Shown here in pieces: positions 38,530 to 47,845 of a stretch of 64,000 nt of DNA. The stretch's first letter is position 1. Each line of letters starts with the position of its first letter. This stretch comes from Variovorax sp. PAMC28562 (lineage in GTDB: Bacteria > Pseudomonadota > Gammaproteobacteria > Burkholderiales > Burkholderiaceae_C). Location of the stretch: positions 817,501 through 881,500 of the forward strand of contig NZ_CP060296.1 in the NCBI RefSeq assembly GCF_014303735.1, written 5' to 3'. The notes under the pieces are model-generated. The model was not told where the DNA came from and did no database searches. It was given only the letters and a program-made list of their open reading frames with translations. The translations under genes were made by a program, and so were the position numbers.

Positions 38530-40084
38530 CGCGGACCGGCCTTTCAGTGCCGATCGCGACCGAGCGACCGAGCGACCGCACGGCCGCCTGCAGCGCGAGG
38601 ATGCCCGGCTCGATCTGCCCCACATCGATCGATGACAGCCGGAGCCTGAAGTACGGACAAGGCCGCGGCGGTTGCGCGAAGAACACATCGCCGGGTTCGA
38701 TCAGCACGCCATAGTCGCGGGCCCGCAGCGACAGTGCGCCGCCATCCATGCCGTCGGGCGTCTTGACCCATATCGACGCACCGCCCTGCGCCGGCGTGCA
38801 GGTGAATTCCGGGAGCTGCGCGGCGAGCGCCCGGGCCGCCACCTGCATGCGTTGCTGCAGCACCTGGTTCACGCGGCGCGCATGCGAGTCGTGATGGCCT
38901 AGCGACAAGAAGAGCGCGTAGGCGTGCTGCAAGAAAGCGCTGGGATGTCGCACCATCGCATGCCGCAACACGCGCAACTCGCTCACCAGTTCTTTTTGCG
39001 CCACGATGTAGCCGAGCCGCAATGCGGGCGACAGGCTCTTGGACAGTGACCCGATGTAGATCACGCGGCCGGTCTTGTCGAGGCTCTTCAGGGCCGGCGT
39101 GGGGTCGCCGACATACAGGTTCTCGGCTTCGTAGTCGTCCTCGATGACGACGAAGTCCTGCAGCGCCGCCTTGCGCAACAGCCACTGGCGGCGCTCCAGG
39201 CTCAGCGTTGCCGTGGTCGGGCTCTGGTGCGACGGCGTGACGAACACGTAGTCGAGATCAGGCAACGCATCGACGACCAACCCTTGTTCATCGACCGGAA
39301 TGCCGACGAGCTGCGAGGTCCGCAAAGAGAAGGTGTTGCGCGCATGCGGGTAGCCGGGCTCTTCGAAGCCGACGCGGGTGCGTTGGTCGAACAGCGCTTC
39401 GGCGATCAAATAGAAGGCGTGCTGCGCGCCGACTGTCACCAAAATCTCTTCAGGCCGCGCGAACACACCGCGCTTGGGCAGGAGCCGCGTGCGGATCTGC
39501 TCGACCAGGTCGGGCATGTCGTCGGTCTCGAAGTCGGGCGTCCAGTTGGGCAACTGCGAGCGCGCCAGGCTGCGCACGCAGCACTCCCGAAAATCTTCCG
39601 TCGGAAAAAGCTGCGCATCGTGCGTGCCATAGACGAAGGGGTAAGCGAAGTCCCGCCAGTGCGCCGGCTTGGACAGCGTGGGCATGTCGCGCAACGAGCG
39701 CAGCACGCGCTGCGACCATGCGGGCGGCGGGCCGGCCGATGCACCGATCGCACTGAAGGGATCGACGATGCGGTCGGTCGCGGCGCCGATCGAAGCCGGC
39801 TTTGCGCCGGCCTTCACGAACACGCCGGAGCGCGGCCGCGATTCGAGATAACCCTCGTCCACCATCTGCTGGTACACGGCGGTCACCGTGTTGCGACTCA
39901 AGCCGAGTGCCAGTGCGAGGTCACGCGAAGAGGGCAACGCCGCGCCTTCGGCCAGGCTCCCGTCGAGGATCACCTGCACCACGCGCAAGCGAAGCCGCGA
40001 CTGCAGCGGCAAGCCCACATGACCGTCGAGCGCGAACAGCTGCGCCCACAGCGGGGCTGTCGACGGGGACTTGATGGGCGTCAT
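38435..40084 (-). CDS. MocR/PdxR-type regulator (GntR HTH plus aminotransferase-like domain)
   Basis: A 549-aa chimera. A winged-helix GntR domain (about 27-90: LQSRLRLRVVQVILDGSL, LPSSRDLALALGLSRNTVTAVYQQM) joins a fold-type I aminotransferase-like domain (about 130-505) with the PLP-binding Lys349 in IGSLSKSLSP and the Asp in EDDYEAE. Such regulators sense amines or amino acids via PLP. It is divergent from module 2 and probably controls it. The last 42 residues are odd. An 8-bp unit repeated three times at 38555-38578 sets the frame; with one unit fewer the protein would end in SLGRDRH at 510 aa with a stop at 38544, clear of the esterase gene. Confidence 0.88.
   Translation of the reverse strand: MTPIKSPSTAPLWAQLFALDGHVGLPLQSRLRLRVVQVILDGSLAEGAALPSSRDLALALGLSRNTVTAVYQQMVDEGYLESRPRSGVFVKAGAKPASIGAATDRIVDPFSAIGASAGPPPAWSQRVLRSLRDMPTLSKPAHWRDFAYPFVYGTHDAQLFPTEDFRECCVRSLARSQLPNWTPDFETDDMPDLVEQIRTRLLPKRGVFARPEEILVTVGAQHAFYLIAEALFDQRTRVGFEEPGYPHARNTFSLRTSQLVGIPVDEQGLVVDALPDLDYVFVTPSHQSPTTATLSLERRQWLLRKAALQDFVVIEDDYEAENLYVGDPTPALKSLDKTGRVIYIGSLSKSLSPALRLGYIVAQKELVSELRVLRHAMVRHPSAFLQHAYALFLSLGHHDSHARRVNQVLQQRMQVAARALAAQLPEFTCTPAQGGASIWVKTPDGMDGGALSLRARDYGVLIEPGDVFFAQPPRPCPYFRLRLSSIDVGQIEPGILALQAAVRSLGRSVAIGTERPVRVRPVQGVDLMPPCACKGMPPSRLRASTCCRP
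38555..38578. repeat. 8-bp tandem repeat (three units) inside mocR 3' end
   Basis: CGCGACCG, AGCGACCG, AGCGACCG on the plus strand, three units with one mismatch. Because 8 is not a multiple of 3, gain or loss of a unit changes the reading frame of the minus-strand regulator. The repeat lies outside the esterase coding region. Confidence 0.85.
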
Positions 40085-40142
40085 CGCATGCTCCTGGATG
40101 GTGCATGCGCGTCGCGTCTGGCTTTCACGATTGCGAGGGCCT

Positions 40143-40164
40143 GGCTCTATGGGGTAGTAGAGCC
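40143..40164. promoter_or_regulatory. Inverted repeat in the mocR/module 2 divergent region
   Basis: GGCTCTA (40143-40149) and TAGAGCC (40158-40164) are perfect 7-bp arms 8 bp apart, midway in the 162-bp region between divergent starts. It is a good candidate operator for the MocR regulator, though MocR proteins often use direct repeats. Confidence 0.4.
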
Positions 40165-40246
40165 CGAGCTTAACCTCGTGATACCTAGCGAAAGCCCTGC
40201 ATTGAAGGGGCCTTTCGCTGCCCCGACACCTTGCCAGGACGCCGCC

Positions 40247-40672
40247 TTGACCGCATTCGCTTCACCCCCCCTGCCCGCCACCGCACAACCCGTGACGGCG
40301 GCCATGCTCGAACAGTTTTCCGACGCGTGGAACCGTCACGACCTGCCGGTCCTGATGTCTTTCATGCACGCCGATTGCGTGTTCGAAACCGCCGCCGGCA
40401 GCGAAGCCTGGGGCGCGCGTCATCAGGGTCACGCAGCAGTCGCGGCGGCCTTCGAGTCGGCCTGGAAGAACTTCCCCGACGCGCAATGGCGCAACGGCAA
40501 ACACGTCGTCATGGGCGACCGCGGCATGTCGGAGTGGACCTTTACCGGCACCGCCGCGGACGGCGCGCGCAGCGAGTCGGGCGGCGTCGATGTGTTTACG
40601 TTCAAGGACGGCAAGATCCTCGTCAAGAACGTGTTCCGCAAGGCCCGTCCCATGCTGCCCGCCTTGTCATGA
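40247..40672 (+). CDS. NTF2-like (SnoaL-type) protein, module 2
   Basis: A protein of about 141 aa from a TTG start preceded by CAGGAC; GTG at 40292 and ATG at 40304 are in-frame alternatives (126 or 122 aa). The NTF2-like core begins at MLEQFSDAWNRHDLPVLMSFMHADC, continues GARHQGHAAVAAAF, and ends with SEWTFTGTAADGARSESGGVDVFTF. It is homologous to the module 1 protein at 36084-36521. It starts the operon and its stop overlaps the FAD-oxidase start (ATGA at 40669), so the two proteins probably work together, for example by processing the oxidase product. The function is not known. Confidence 0.78.
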   Translation: MTAFASPPLPATAQPVTAAMLEQFSDAWNRHDLPVLMSFMHADCVFETAAGSEAWGARHQGHAAVAAAFESAWKNFPDAQWRNGKHVVMGDRGMSEWTFTGTAADGARSESGGVDVFTFKDGKILVKNVFRKARPMLPALS

Positions 40673-42069
40673 GCATCGCAACGCCAAAGGAAATCTTCGC
40701 GCCCTACGACCCGGCGTACGACCCGCTGGTGTCCGACGGCCCCGGCCACAACCGCGACTACGCTCCGACCTATTGGGCCGCCACCGCAGGCCCGGCACCC
40801 GATGACGACGGCCCGGTGTCCGGCGACATCGATGCCGATGTGGTCATCATCGGCTCGGGCTTTACCGGGCTGGCGACCGCGCTGTTCCTCGCCAAGGAGC
40901 ACGGCATCAAGGCAGTGGTGCTCGAAGCCAATCGCGTGGCCTGGGGCTGCACCAGCCGCAACGGCGGCCAGGGCCAGAACGCGAGCGGTCGCCTGTACCG
41001 CTCGCAGTGGATCGAGCGCTGGGGACTGGAGACGGCACGCCGGCTCGACGCCGAGATCCGCTACGGCTTCGAGACCTTCAAGGACCTCGTGGCCGATGCC
41101 GATTGCGAGCCGCAACCCGGCGGACATCTCTACATCGCGCACCGCGACAAGAAGATGGCGTTTTTGAAGAACGAGGCGCGCGTCATGCGCGACAAGTTCG
41201 GCTACGACACGCGCTTGCTGACCGCCAGCGAAGTGCGCGCCGAGTATTGCAACGATCACGAAGCGCACGGCGCCATGCATGAAGCCGAAGGCATCTGCGT
41301 GCACCCGCTCAAGCTGGCCTACAGCTACATGAAGCGCGCGCGCGCCGTCGGCGGCAAAGTGCATCCGTCGAGCCCGGTCATCGGCTGGCAAACCATCAAG
41401 GGCGTGCATCACCTGAAGACGCCGGGCGGCACGGTGCGCGCGCGCGCGGTCGGTATCGCGACCGGCGCGTACACCGCGCCCGGCCTGCACCCGACGCTCA
41501 CCAACCGCTACTTCCCAGTGCTGTCGAACTCGCTGGTGACGCGTCCGCTGACGCCGTCGGAGCTGGCCGAGACCAACTTCCTCACGCGCGAAGCCATCAC
41601 CGACACGCGCACGCTGCGCTTCTATTACCGGCTGCTGCCCGACAACCGCGTGCAGATCGGCAGCCGCAGCGCCATCACCGGTGCCGATGCCAGCGCGCCC
41701 GAACATTACGCGTTGCTGATCGACGGGCTGGCCCGCAAGTTCCCGCCGCTCAAGGGCATCCAGATCGACTATTCGTGGTGGGGCTGGGTCGACGTGGCGC
41801 ACGACATGATGCCGCGCGTGGTGCAGCCCGACCCCAAGCAAAGCGTGTTCTACGCACTGGGCTACGGCGGCAACGGCGTGTCGTTCTCGGCGCATGCCGG
41901 TCGCCGCATGGCACAGCGCATGGCGGGCGAGCCCGACCCGGTGTTCGACCTGCCGATCTACGACAGCCCGCTGCAGTTTCCGGCGCAGGGCGAGTGGGCG
42001 GCGCGCTTCCGGCGCTTTGGGCAAAGCATGTTGTACCGCTGGTACTACCTGCACGACGAAGTGCTCTAG
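40669..42069 (+). CDS. FAD-dependent amine/amino-acid oxidoreductase (DAO family)
   Basis: A 466-aa flavoprotein without a signal peptide. The dinucleotide-binding motif VVIIGSGFTGLATALFLA is at 58-75, followed by a second FAD contact in EANRVAWGCTSRNGGQ, a pattern seen in gamma-glutamylputrescine oxidase (PuuB) and related DAO enzymes. The C-terminal FAD loop is YALGYGGNGVSFSAHAGRRMA. It probably oxidises a secondary or primary amine to an imine or aldehyde. It is coupled to the NTF2-like gene and lies just upstream of a peptide-type ABC importer. The substrate is not decided: polyamine conjugates, opine-like compounds or N-substituted amino acids are all possible. Confidence 0.86.
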   Translation: MSIATPKEIFAPYDPAYDPLVSDGPGHNRDYAPTYWAATAGPAPDDDGPVSGDIDADVVIIGSGFTGLATALFLAKEHGIKAVVLEANRVAWGCTSRNGGQGQNASGRLYRSQWIERWGLETARRLDAEIRYGFETFKDLVADADCEPQPGGHLYIAHRDKKMAFLKNEARVMRDKFGYDTRLLTASEVRAEYCNDHEAHGAMHEAEGICVHPLKLAYSYMKRARAVGGKVHPSSPVIGWQTIKGVHHLKTPGGTVRARAVGIATGAYTAPGLHPTLTNRYFPVLSNSLVTRPLTPSELAETNFLTREAITDTRTLRFYYRLLPDNRVQIGSRSAITGADASAPEHYALLIDGLARKFPPLKGIQIDYSWWGWVDVAHDMMPRVVQPDPKQSVFYALGYGGNGVSFSAHAGRRMAQRMAGEPDPVFDLPIYDSPLQFPAQGEWAARFRRFGQSMLYRWYYLHDEVL

Positions 42070-42182
42070 CCGACCGACCCGCCCGGCCGCTGGCCCCAAC
42101 GATTCACTGCCACTGGCTCCATCGTGCCCCTTACGATGGAACGCAACTTGCGCAGCCGCTTTCAGACTTCAGAGGAACTGTC

Positions 42183-43775
42183 ATGACCCCCCGAAACTTC
42201 ACCCGCCGCGTGCTCCTGTCTGCCGCTTCGCTCGCTATGACTTTCAGCGCGCTGTCGCTGGCGCAGGCCCAGGACATCAAGAAGGGCGGCACGCTCGTGA
42301 TTGGCACCACGCAGGCGCCACGCCACCTCAACGGCGCCGTGCAGTCGGGCCTGGCGACCGCGTTGCCATCGACCCAGCTCTTCGCCAGCCCGCTGCGCTT
42401 CGACGACAAGTGGAATCCGCAGCCGTACCTGGCGGAGTCGTGGAAGCTCGCCGACGACGGCAAATCGCTCACGCTGCACTTGCGCCACGACGCGGTGTTC
42501 CACGACGGCAAGCCGATCACCTCCGAAGACGTGGCCTTCTCGATCATGGCGATCAAGGCGAACCATCCCTTCACCACCATGATGGCGCCGGTCGAAAGGG
42601 TCGAAACGCCCGACCCCTACACCGCCATCATCCGCATGAGCACGCCGCACCCGGCCATCATCCTCGCCATGTCGCCAGCGCTGTGCCCGATCCTGCCCAA
42701 GCACATCTACGGCGACGGCAAGGACCTGAAGACCAACGCGCGCAATTCGGAGAACGTGGTCGGTTCGGGCCCGTTCAAGCTGGTCGAATTCAAGGCCGGC
42801 CAGCGCATCGTGATGGAGAAGTTCGACAAGTTCTTCCTGCCCGGCAAGCCGTATCTCGACAAGCTGATCTTCACCATCAGCACCGACGAGCAGAGCCTGC
42901 TGCTGGGTCTCGAGCGTGGCGACATCCAGATGCTGCCCTACGCGGCCGGCTCGGTGAACCTGCGCCGCCTCAAGGTCAACCCCAACATCAATCTGACCGA
43001 CAAGGGCTACGAAGGAATCGGCTCGATCAACTGGTTGGCCTTCAACCTCGAACGCAAGCCGCTGTCGGACGTGCAGGTGCGCAAGGCCATCGCCACCGCC
43101 ATCGACAAGAACTTCATCACCAAGGCGTTGATGGGCGGCTTCGCGATGCCGGTCGACGGCCCCATCGTGCCGAGCAGCCCGTTCGCCGTGACCGACCTGG
43201 TCAAGTATCCGTTCGACCTTAAAAAAGCCAACGAGATGCTCGACGCGGCCGGCTACAAGCCAGGCGTCGACGGCTCGCGCTTCAAGCTGACCATCGACTA
43301 CATCCCCGGTGGCGACGAGCAGCAGAAGAACGTGGCGGAGTACCTGCGCTCGCAGTTGAAGAAGGTCGGCATCGCCGTCGACGTGCGGGCTTCGGCCGAC
43401 TTCCCGACCTGGGCCAAGCGCATCGCTTCGCACGACTTCGACATGACGATGGACACGGTCTTCAACTGGGGCGACCCGGTCATCGGCGTCGCCCGTACCT
43501 ACTTGTCCACCAACATCAAGCCGATCATCTGGACCAACACCCAGTCGTACAACAACCCGAAGGTCGACGAGTTGCTGAATCAGGCCGGCCAGTTGCTGGA
43601 CCCGGTCAAGCGCCGCGCCTATTACGCGACCTTCGAAAAGATCGTGACCGACGACGTGCCGATCGTCTTCATCAACGGCGCGCCCTATCAAACGGCCACG
43701 ACCAAGAAGGTGGGCAACGTGCCGGTGACGATCTGGGGCCCGGCCTCTCCGCTCGACGAGGTCTACCTGAAGTAA
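42183..43775 (+). CDS. ABC transporter substrate-binding protein, family 5 (module 2)
   Basis: A 530-aa periplasmic protein with a 29-residue signal peptide (RR before the hydrophobic core, cleavage after AQA). The landmarks PQPYLAESWKLADDGKSLTLHL, FHDGKPITSEDVAFSI, VVGSGPFKLVEFKAGQRI and DVQVRKAIATAIDK are family-typical. It is the closest relative in the window of the module 1 binding protein. GAGGAA precedes the ATG. It lies 113 bp after the FAD-oxidase stop, so it may have its own promoter or be read from the upstream one. The ligand is unknown. Confidence 0.88.
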   Translation: MTPRNFTRRVLLSAASLAMTFSALSLAQAQDIKKGGTLVIGTTQAPRHLNGAVQSGLATALPSTQLFASPLRFDDKWNPQPYLAESWKLADDGKSLTLHLRHDAVFHDGKPITSEDVAFSIMAIKANHPFTTMMAPVERVETPDPYTAIIRMSTPHPAIILAMSPALCPILPKHIYGDGKDLKTNARNSENVVGSGPFKLVEFKAGQRIVMEKFDKFFLPGKPYLDKLIFTISTDEQSLLLGLERGDIQMLPYAAGSVNLRRLKVNPNINLTDKGYEGIGSINWLAFNLERKPLSDVQVRKAIATAIDKNFITKALMGGFAMPVDGPIVPSSPFAVTDLVKYPFDLKKANEMLDAAGYKPGVDGSRFKLTIDYIPGGDEQQKNVAEYLRSQLKKVGIAVDVRASADFPTWAKRIASHDFDMTMDTVFNWGDPVIGVARTYLSTNIKPIIWTNTQSYNNPKVDELLNQAGQLLDPVKRRAYYATFEKIVTDDVPIVFINGAPYQTATTKKVGNVPVTIWGPASPLDEVYLK

Positions 43776-43802
43776 ATCCGCAAGCGGGATCAGTCGCTCC
43801 AC

Positions 43803-44780
43803 ATGAACGTGCTTCGCTTCATCGCCGGCCGCCTGCTGCAGGCCTTCTTGCTCATCGCCGCCGTGGTGGTGCTCAACTTCGCGCTGGTGCATGCCGCGCC
43901 CGGCGACCCGGTCGAAACCATCGCCGGCGCCAGCGGCGGCATGACCGAGGAGCTGAAGGCCGAGCTGCGGCAAAGCTACGGGCTGGACCAGCCGCTGGCC
44001 GTACAGCTCGGCGTGTACCTGGGGCGAGTGGCACGGCTCGACCTGGGCTACTCGTACTACTTCAACCTGCCGGTGTCCGGCCTGATCGCCGAGCGTGTTC
44101 CAGCCACCTTGCTGCTGGTGCTGTGCTCGGTGCTCTGGGCCTTCCTGGCCGGCACCGCGCTGGGCGTGCTGTCGGCGCGCAAGCCGAACGGCTGGCTGTC
44201 TCAGACCATCACCGTGCTGTCGATGGTCGGCTTCGCGGCACCGGTGTTCTGGAGCGGAATGATGCTGGTGATCCTGTTCGCTTCGGTGTTCCCGATCTTC
44301 CCGGTTTCCGACATGCGCGCAGTCGATTCGAGCGGCGGTGGCGGCTGGCGCGACGTGATCGACGTGGCGCACCACCTGGTGCTGCCCTCCATCACGCTCG
44401 GCCTCGTGTACCTCGCGCAATACAGCCGGCTGGCGCGCGCCAGCATGCTCGAGGTGCTGAGCTCCGACTTCATCCGCACCGCGCGTGCCAAGGGCCTGGC
44501 CGAGCGCGTGGTGCTCTACAAGCACGCACTGCGCAACGCGGTGCTGCCGGTCATCACCGTGCTCGGGCTGCAGTTCGGCAACGTGATGGCGGGCGCCATT
44601 CTGGTCGAGACGGTGTTCAACTGGCCGGGCCTCCGTCGGCTCGCTTTCGAGGCCGTGCTGCGACGCGACTACCCGACCGTGCTCGGCGTACTGCTGTTCG
44701 CATCGGTCGTCGTGCTCGTGATGAACCAGCTCACCGACCTGGCCTATCGCCTGGTCGATCCGCGCATCAAGGCACGCTGA
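43803..44780 (+). CDS. Peptide-type ABC permease, DppB-like (module 2)
   Basis: A 325-aa inner-membrane permease. It opens MNVLRFIAGRLLQAFLLIAA, has the FALVHAAPGDPVETIAGASGG loop, the SYYFNLPVSGLIAERVPATLLLV block shared with module 1, the EAA motif RTARAKGLAERVVLYKHALRNAVLPV and the terminal YRLVDPRI. It starts 27 bp after the binding-protein stop. It pairs with the next gene to form the pore. Confidence 0.9.
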   Translation: MNVLRFIAGRLLQAFLLIAAVVVLNFALVHAAPGDPVETIAGASGGMTEELKAELRQSYGLDQPLAVQLGVYLGRVARLDLGYSYYFNLPVSGLIAERVPATLLLVLCSVLWAFLAGTALGVLSARKPNGWLSQTITVLSMVGFAAPVFWSGMMLVILFASVFPIFPVSDMRAVDSSGGGGWRDVIDVAHHLVLPSITLGLVYLAQYSRLARASMLEVLSSDFIRTARAKGLAERVVLYKHALRNAVLPVITVLGLQFGNVMAGAILVETVFNWPGLRRLAFEAVLRRDYPTVLGVLLFASVVVLVMNQLTDLAYRLVDPRIKAR

Positions 44781-44793
44781 CGAAGCCACCGAC

Positions 44794-45678
44794 ATGTCCG
44801 CCATCCTTCCTCCCGCCATGCCATTGCCCGTCAAGGCGCCGTCGCCCTTCACCGAGGCGCTGCGCATGTTCCTGCGCAATCCATCGGCGATCGTCGGTCT
44901 CGTGCTGCTGCTGGCCATCGTGCTGCTCTCGGTGTTCGGCCCGATGCTGTACGTGGCCGACCCGTTCGAAATTCGCGCGGCGCCGCTCACGCCACCGTTC
45001 GACCCTGACGCCTGGTTCGGCACCGACTACCTCGGCCGCGACGTCATGACATCGTTGCTCTACGGCGGCCGGGCCACGTTGCTGGTGGGAGCCATCGCGG
45101 CGCTGCTGTCGGTCGTTATCGGCACCGCCATCGGCGCCTTCGCCGGCTACTACGGCGGCCGCATCGACGGCGTGCTTATGCGCATCACCGAGTTCTTCCA
45201 GGTGCTGCCCGCACTGCTGTTCGCGATGGTGGTGGTGACCTTGTTCGCGCCATCGCTGCTCACCGTCACGCTGTCGATCGGCCTGGTGAGCTGGCCCGGC
45301 ACGGCACGCCTGGCACGCGGTGAATTCATGCGCTATCGCGACCTCGAATTCGTGCGGGCCGAGCGCTCCATCGGCGCCGGTAACGCACGCATCATCTGGA
45401 AGGTCATCCTGCCCAACGCCTTCGCGCCGCTGATCGTATCGGCCACGCTGGCCATCGGCGCGGCGATCCTGTTCGAGGCCGGTCTCTCGTTCCTCGGCCT
45501 GGGCGACCCGAACCAGATGAGCTGGGGAATGATGATCGGATCGAGCCGGCAGTACGTGCTGTCGTGCTGGTGGGCGGTGGCGTTTCCGGGTGCGGCCATC
45601 TTCGTGACGGTGCTGGCGGTGAGCCTGATCGGCGACGGGCTCAACGACGCGCTCAACCCCAAGCTACGGGAGCGCTGA
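44794..45678 (+). CDS. Peptide-type ABC permease, DppC-like (module 2)
   Basis: A 294-aa permease: an N-terminal helix (about 30-52), WFGTDYLGRDVMTSLLYGGRATLLVG, GYYGGRIDGVLMRITEFFQVLPA, the EAA motif ERSIGAGNARIIWKVILPN and the loop GLSFLGLGDPNQMSWGMMI. Similarity to the module 1 DppC-like protein is strong across GYYGGR...LMR.TEFFQV.P. It follows the DppB-like gene by 13 bp and ends one base before the ATPase start. Confidence 0.9.
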   Translation: MSAILPPAMPLPVKAPSPFTEALRMFLRNPSAIVGLVLLLAIVLLSVFGPMLYVADPFEIRAAPLTPPFDPDAWFGTDYLGRDVMTSLLYGGRATLLVGAIAALLSVVIGTAIGAFAGYYGGRIDGVLMRITEFFQVLPALLFAMVVVTLFAPSLLTVTLSIGLVSWPGTARLARGEFMRYRDLEFVRAERSIGAGNARIIWKVILPNAFAPLIVSATLAIGAAILFEAGLSFLGLGDPNQMSWGMMIGSSRQYVLSCWWAVAFPGAAIFVTVLAVSLIGDGLNDALNPKLRER

Positions 45679-45679
45679 G

Positions 45680-46723
45680 ATGACCGCCACCACGCCTTTG
45701 CTTCAGGTGCAGAACCTGCAGGTCGAATTCAAGACGCGACGCGGCCAGGCGCTGGTGCTGAACGGCGTCGACTTCGAATTGAATGCCGGCGAAACGCTCT
45801 GCATCGTCGGCGAATCCGGTTGCGGCAAGAGCATGACGGCACTCGCGTTGCTCGGCCTCATTCCGATGCCGCCGGGCCAGGTGAAAGAAGGCCGCATCCT
45901 GTTCCAGGGCGAAGACCTTTTGCAGGCTGGTGAAGACCGCCTGCGGCAAGTTCGCGGCAACCGCATCTCGATGATTTTCCAGGAGCCGATGACCTCGCTG
46001 AACCCGGTGTTCAGCGTCGGCGACCAGATCGGCGAATCGCTGCGGCTGCACCGCGGACTTGCCGCGAAGCAGGCCCGCGAGCGCGCCATCGACATGCTGC
46101 GTCAGGTCGGCATTCCGGCCCCCGAGCGCCGCATCGACGAGTACCCGCATCAACTCTCCGGCGGCATGCGGCAGCGCGTGATGATCGCCATCGCGCTGGC
46201 CTGCCAGCCCGACATCCTGATTGCGGACGAGCCGACCACCGCACTCGACGTGACGGTGCAGGCGCAGATCTTCGACCTGCTGCGCGAACTGCAACGCGAC
46301 AAGGGCACCGCCATCATCCTCATCACGCACGACATGGGCGCCGTGTCCGAAATGGCCGACCGTGTGATCGTGATGTACGCCGGCCGCGTGATCGAGCAGG
46401 GCACCACCGCCGAGGTCATCGGCGACCCGCAGCATCCCTACACGCAAGGCCTGATCGCGTGCCTGCCCGAACTCGGCAGCAGCCAGCACGAAGGCCGCCC
46501 GGAGCTGGTTGAGATCAACGGCGTAGTGCCGTCGATCTGGGAGCTGGGCCGCGGTTGCGCATTCCGCGAGCGCTGCCCGCAGGCGCACGCGCGCTGCCTG
46601 GAAATGCCGCCGCTGCTGGCCGCCACGGACCGTGCGACGGCGAATGCATCGACCATGCCGCACGCGGCCGCCTGCTGGCTGCTCGACGAAGCGCCCGTCA
46701 CCATGGAGACGATCGCCGCATGA
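45680..46723 (+). CDS. Peptide-type ABC ATPase, DppD-like (module 2)
   Basis: A 347-aa ATPase: Walker [11 protein letters not shown]-loop [14 protein letters not shown], signature [16 protein letters not shown], Walker [16 protein letters not shown], switch [14 protein letters not shown], and the C-terminal [15 protein letters not shown] extension. It overlaps the following ATPase gene by 4 bp. Together with that protein it drives module 2 import. Confidence 0.92.
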   Translation: MTATTPLLQVQNLQVEFKTRRGQALVLNGVDFELNAGETLCIVGESGCGKSMTALALLGLIPMPPGQVKEGRILFQGEDLLQAGEDRLRQVRGNRISMIFQEPMTSLNPVFSVGDQIGESLRLHRGLAAKQARERAIDMLRQVGIPAPERRIDEYPHQLSGGMRQRVMIAIALACQPDILIADEPTTALDVTVQAQIFDLLRELQRDKGTAIILITHDMGAVSEMADRVIVMYAGRVIEQGTTAEVIGDPQHPYTQGLIACLPELGSSQHEGRPELVEINGVVPSIWELGRGCAFRERCPQAHARCLEMPPLLAATDRATANASTMPHAAACWLLDEAPVTMETIAA

Positions 46724-47811
46724 ACGCGCCCGACAAAACCGGGGCGCCGGTGCTGCTGTCCGTGACCGATCTCAAGGTGCACTTTCCGCGGCCGTCCGGC
46801 CTGTTCAGGGCGCCCGAAGTCGTGAAGGCAGTGGATGGCGTGTCGTTCGACGTGCGGCGCGGCACCACACTCGCCATCGTCGGCGAGTCGGGCTCTGGCA
46901 AGACGACGACCGCGCTGGCGGTGATGCGGCTGGCCCCGATCACCAGTGGCAGCGTGCGGTTGGGCAGCACCGACCTCAGCCTGCTCGGAGACGACGCGAT
47001 GCGCGAAGCGAGGCGCCGGTTGCAGATCATTTTTCAGGACCCGTACTCGTCGCTCAACCCGCGCCAGCGCGTCGGCGATGCGGTGCGCGCGCCGCTCGAC
47101 TTGATGAAGATCGGGACGAAAGAAGACCGTACGAAACGCGTCGACGAACTCTTCACTGCCGTCGGCCTGCGGCCCGAGCAGAAGAACCTGTTCCCGCACC
47201 AGTTCTCCGGCGGCCAGCGCCAGCGCATCAATATTGCGCGGGCACTCGCCACCAACCCCGAACTGGTGGTGTGCGACGAGCCGGTGTCGGCGCTCGACAT
47301 CGCGATCCGCGCGCAGATCCTCAACCTGCTGGTGAAGCTGCAGCGCGACCTCGGATTGACCTACCTCTTTATCTCGCACGACATGGCGGTGGTCGAGCAC
47401 ATCTGCGACGAGATCGCGGTGATGTACCTGGGGCAGATCGTCGAACGGGCGCCGCGCAAGGCCTTCTTCGGGCGGCCGCTGCACCCGTACAGCGTGGCGC
47501 TGATGTCGGCCGTGCCCGACGTCAAGGGCGGCCGCGCGCGTGCGGCGCAACGCATCAAGCTGACAGGCGATCCACCGAGCCCGATCTCGCCGCCGCCGGG
47601 TTGCCGCTTCGCCGGGCGTTGCCCGGTGGCCGAGCCGGAGTGCAGCGCGGCGCTGCCACCACTGGTGCAGGTCGAGCCCGACCACTGGGTGCGCTGCCGT
47701 CGCGTCGAAGTGGTGGATGGCCGCGCCGTGGCCCCACTGGCTTTGCCGACACTGAGCTTGCCTGCATCGATACCGTCGCCGGTGCCGGTCGCCCTGGCGC
47801 TCGCTGCCTGA
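46720..47811 (+). CDS. Peptide-type ABC ATPase, DppF-like (module 2)
   Basis: A 363-aa ATPase: Walker A GESGSGKTTT, Q-loop FQDPYSSLNPRQRV, signature [15 protein letters not shown], Walker [16 protein letters not shown], switch ISHDMAVVEHICDE, and the Cys-bearing GCRFAGRCPVAEPEC extension, followed by a roughly 45-residue Pro/Val/Ala-rich tail absent from the module 1 homologue. A T-run (47829-47834) in the short gap before the amidohydrolase lacks a convincing stem, so read-through is likely. Confidence 0.91.
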   Translation: MNAPDKTGAPVLLSVTDLKVHFPRPSGLFRAPEVVKAVDGVSFDVRRGTTLAIVGESGSGKTTTALAVMRLAPITSGSVRLGSTDLSLLGDDAMREARRRLQIIFQDPYSSLNPRQRVGDAVRAPLDLMKIGTKEDRTKRVDELFTAVGLRPEQKNLFPHQFSGGQRQRINIARALATNPELVVCDEPVSALDIAIRAQILNLLVKLQRDLGLTYLFISHDMAVVEHICDEIAVMYLGQIVERAPRKAFFGRPLHPYSVALMSAVPDVKGGRARAAQRIKLTGDPPSPISPPPGCRFAGRCPVAEPECSAALPPLVQVEPDHWVRCRRVEVVDGRAVAPLALPTLSLPASIPSPVPVALALAA

Positions 47812-47845
47812 CCGCCGGTCGGTGTCTATTTTTTAATCGCATTCA

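Noticed and set aside
42162..45023. A 953-codon minus-strand frame opposite the module 2 SBP and permeases
   Set aside because: The opposite strand encodes a complete binding protein and two permeases with all conserved blocks; this frame has none.
47812..47845. A rho-independent terminator between the module 2 ATPase and the amidohydrolase
   Set aside because: The T-run is good, but the only stem (GACC/GGTC) is 4-5 bp with too short a loop.
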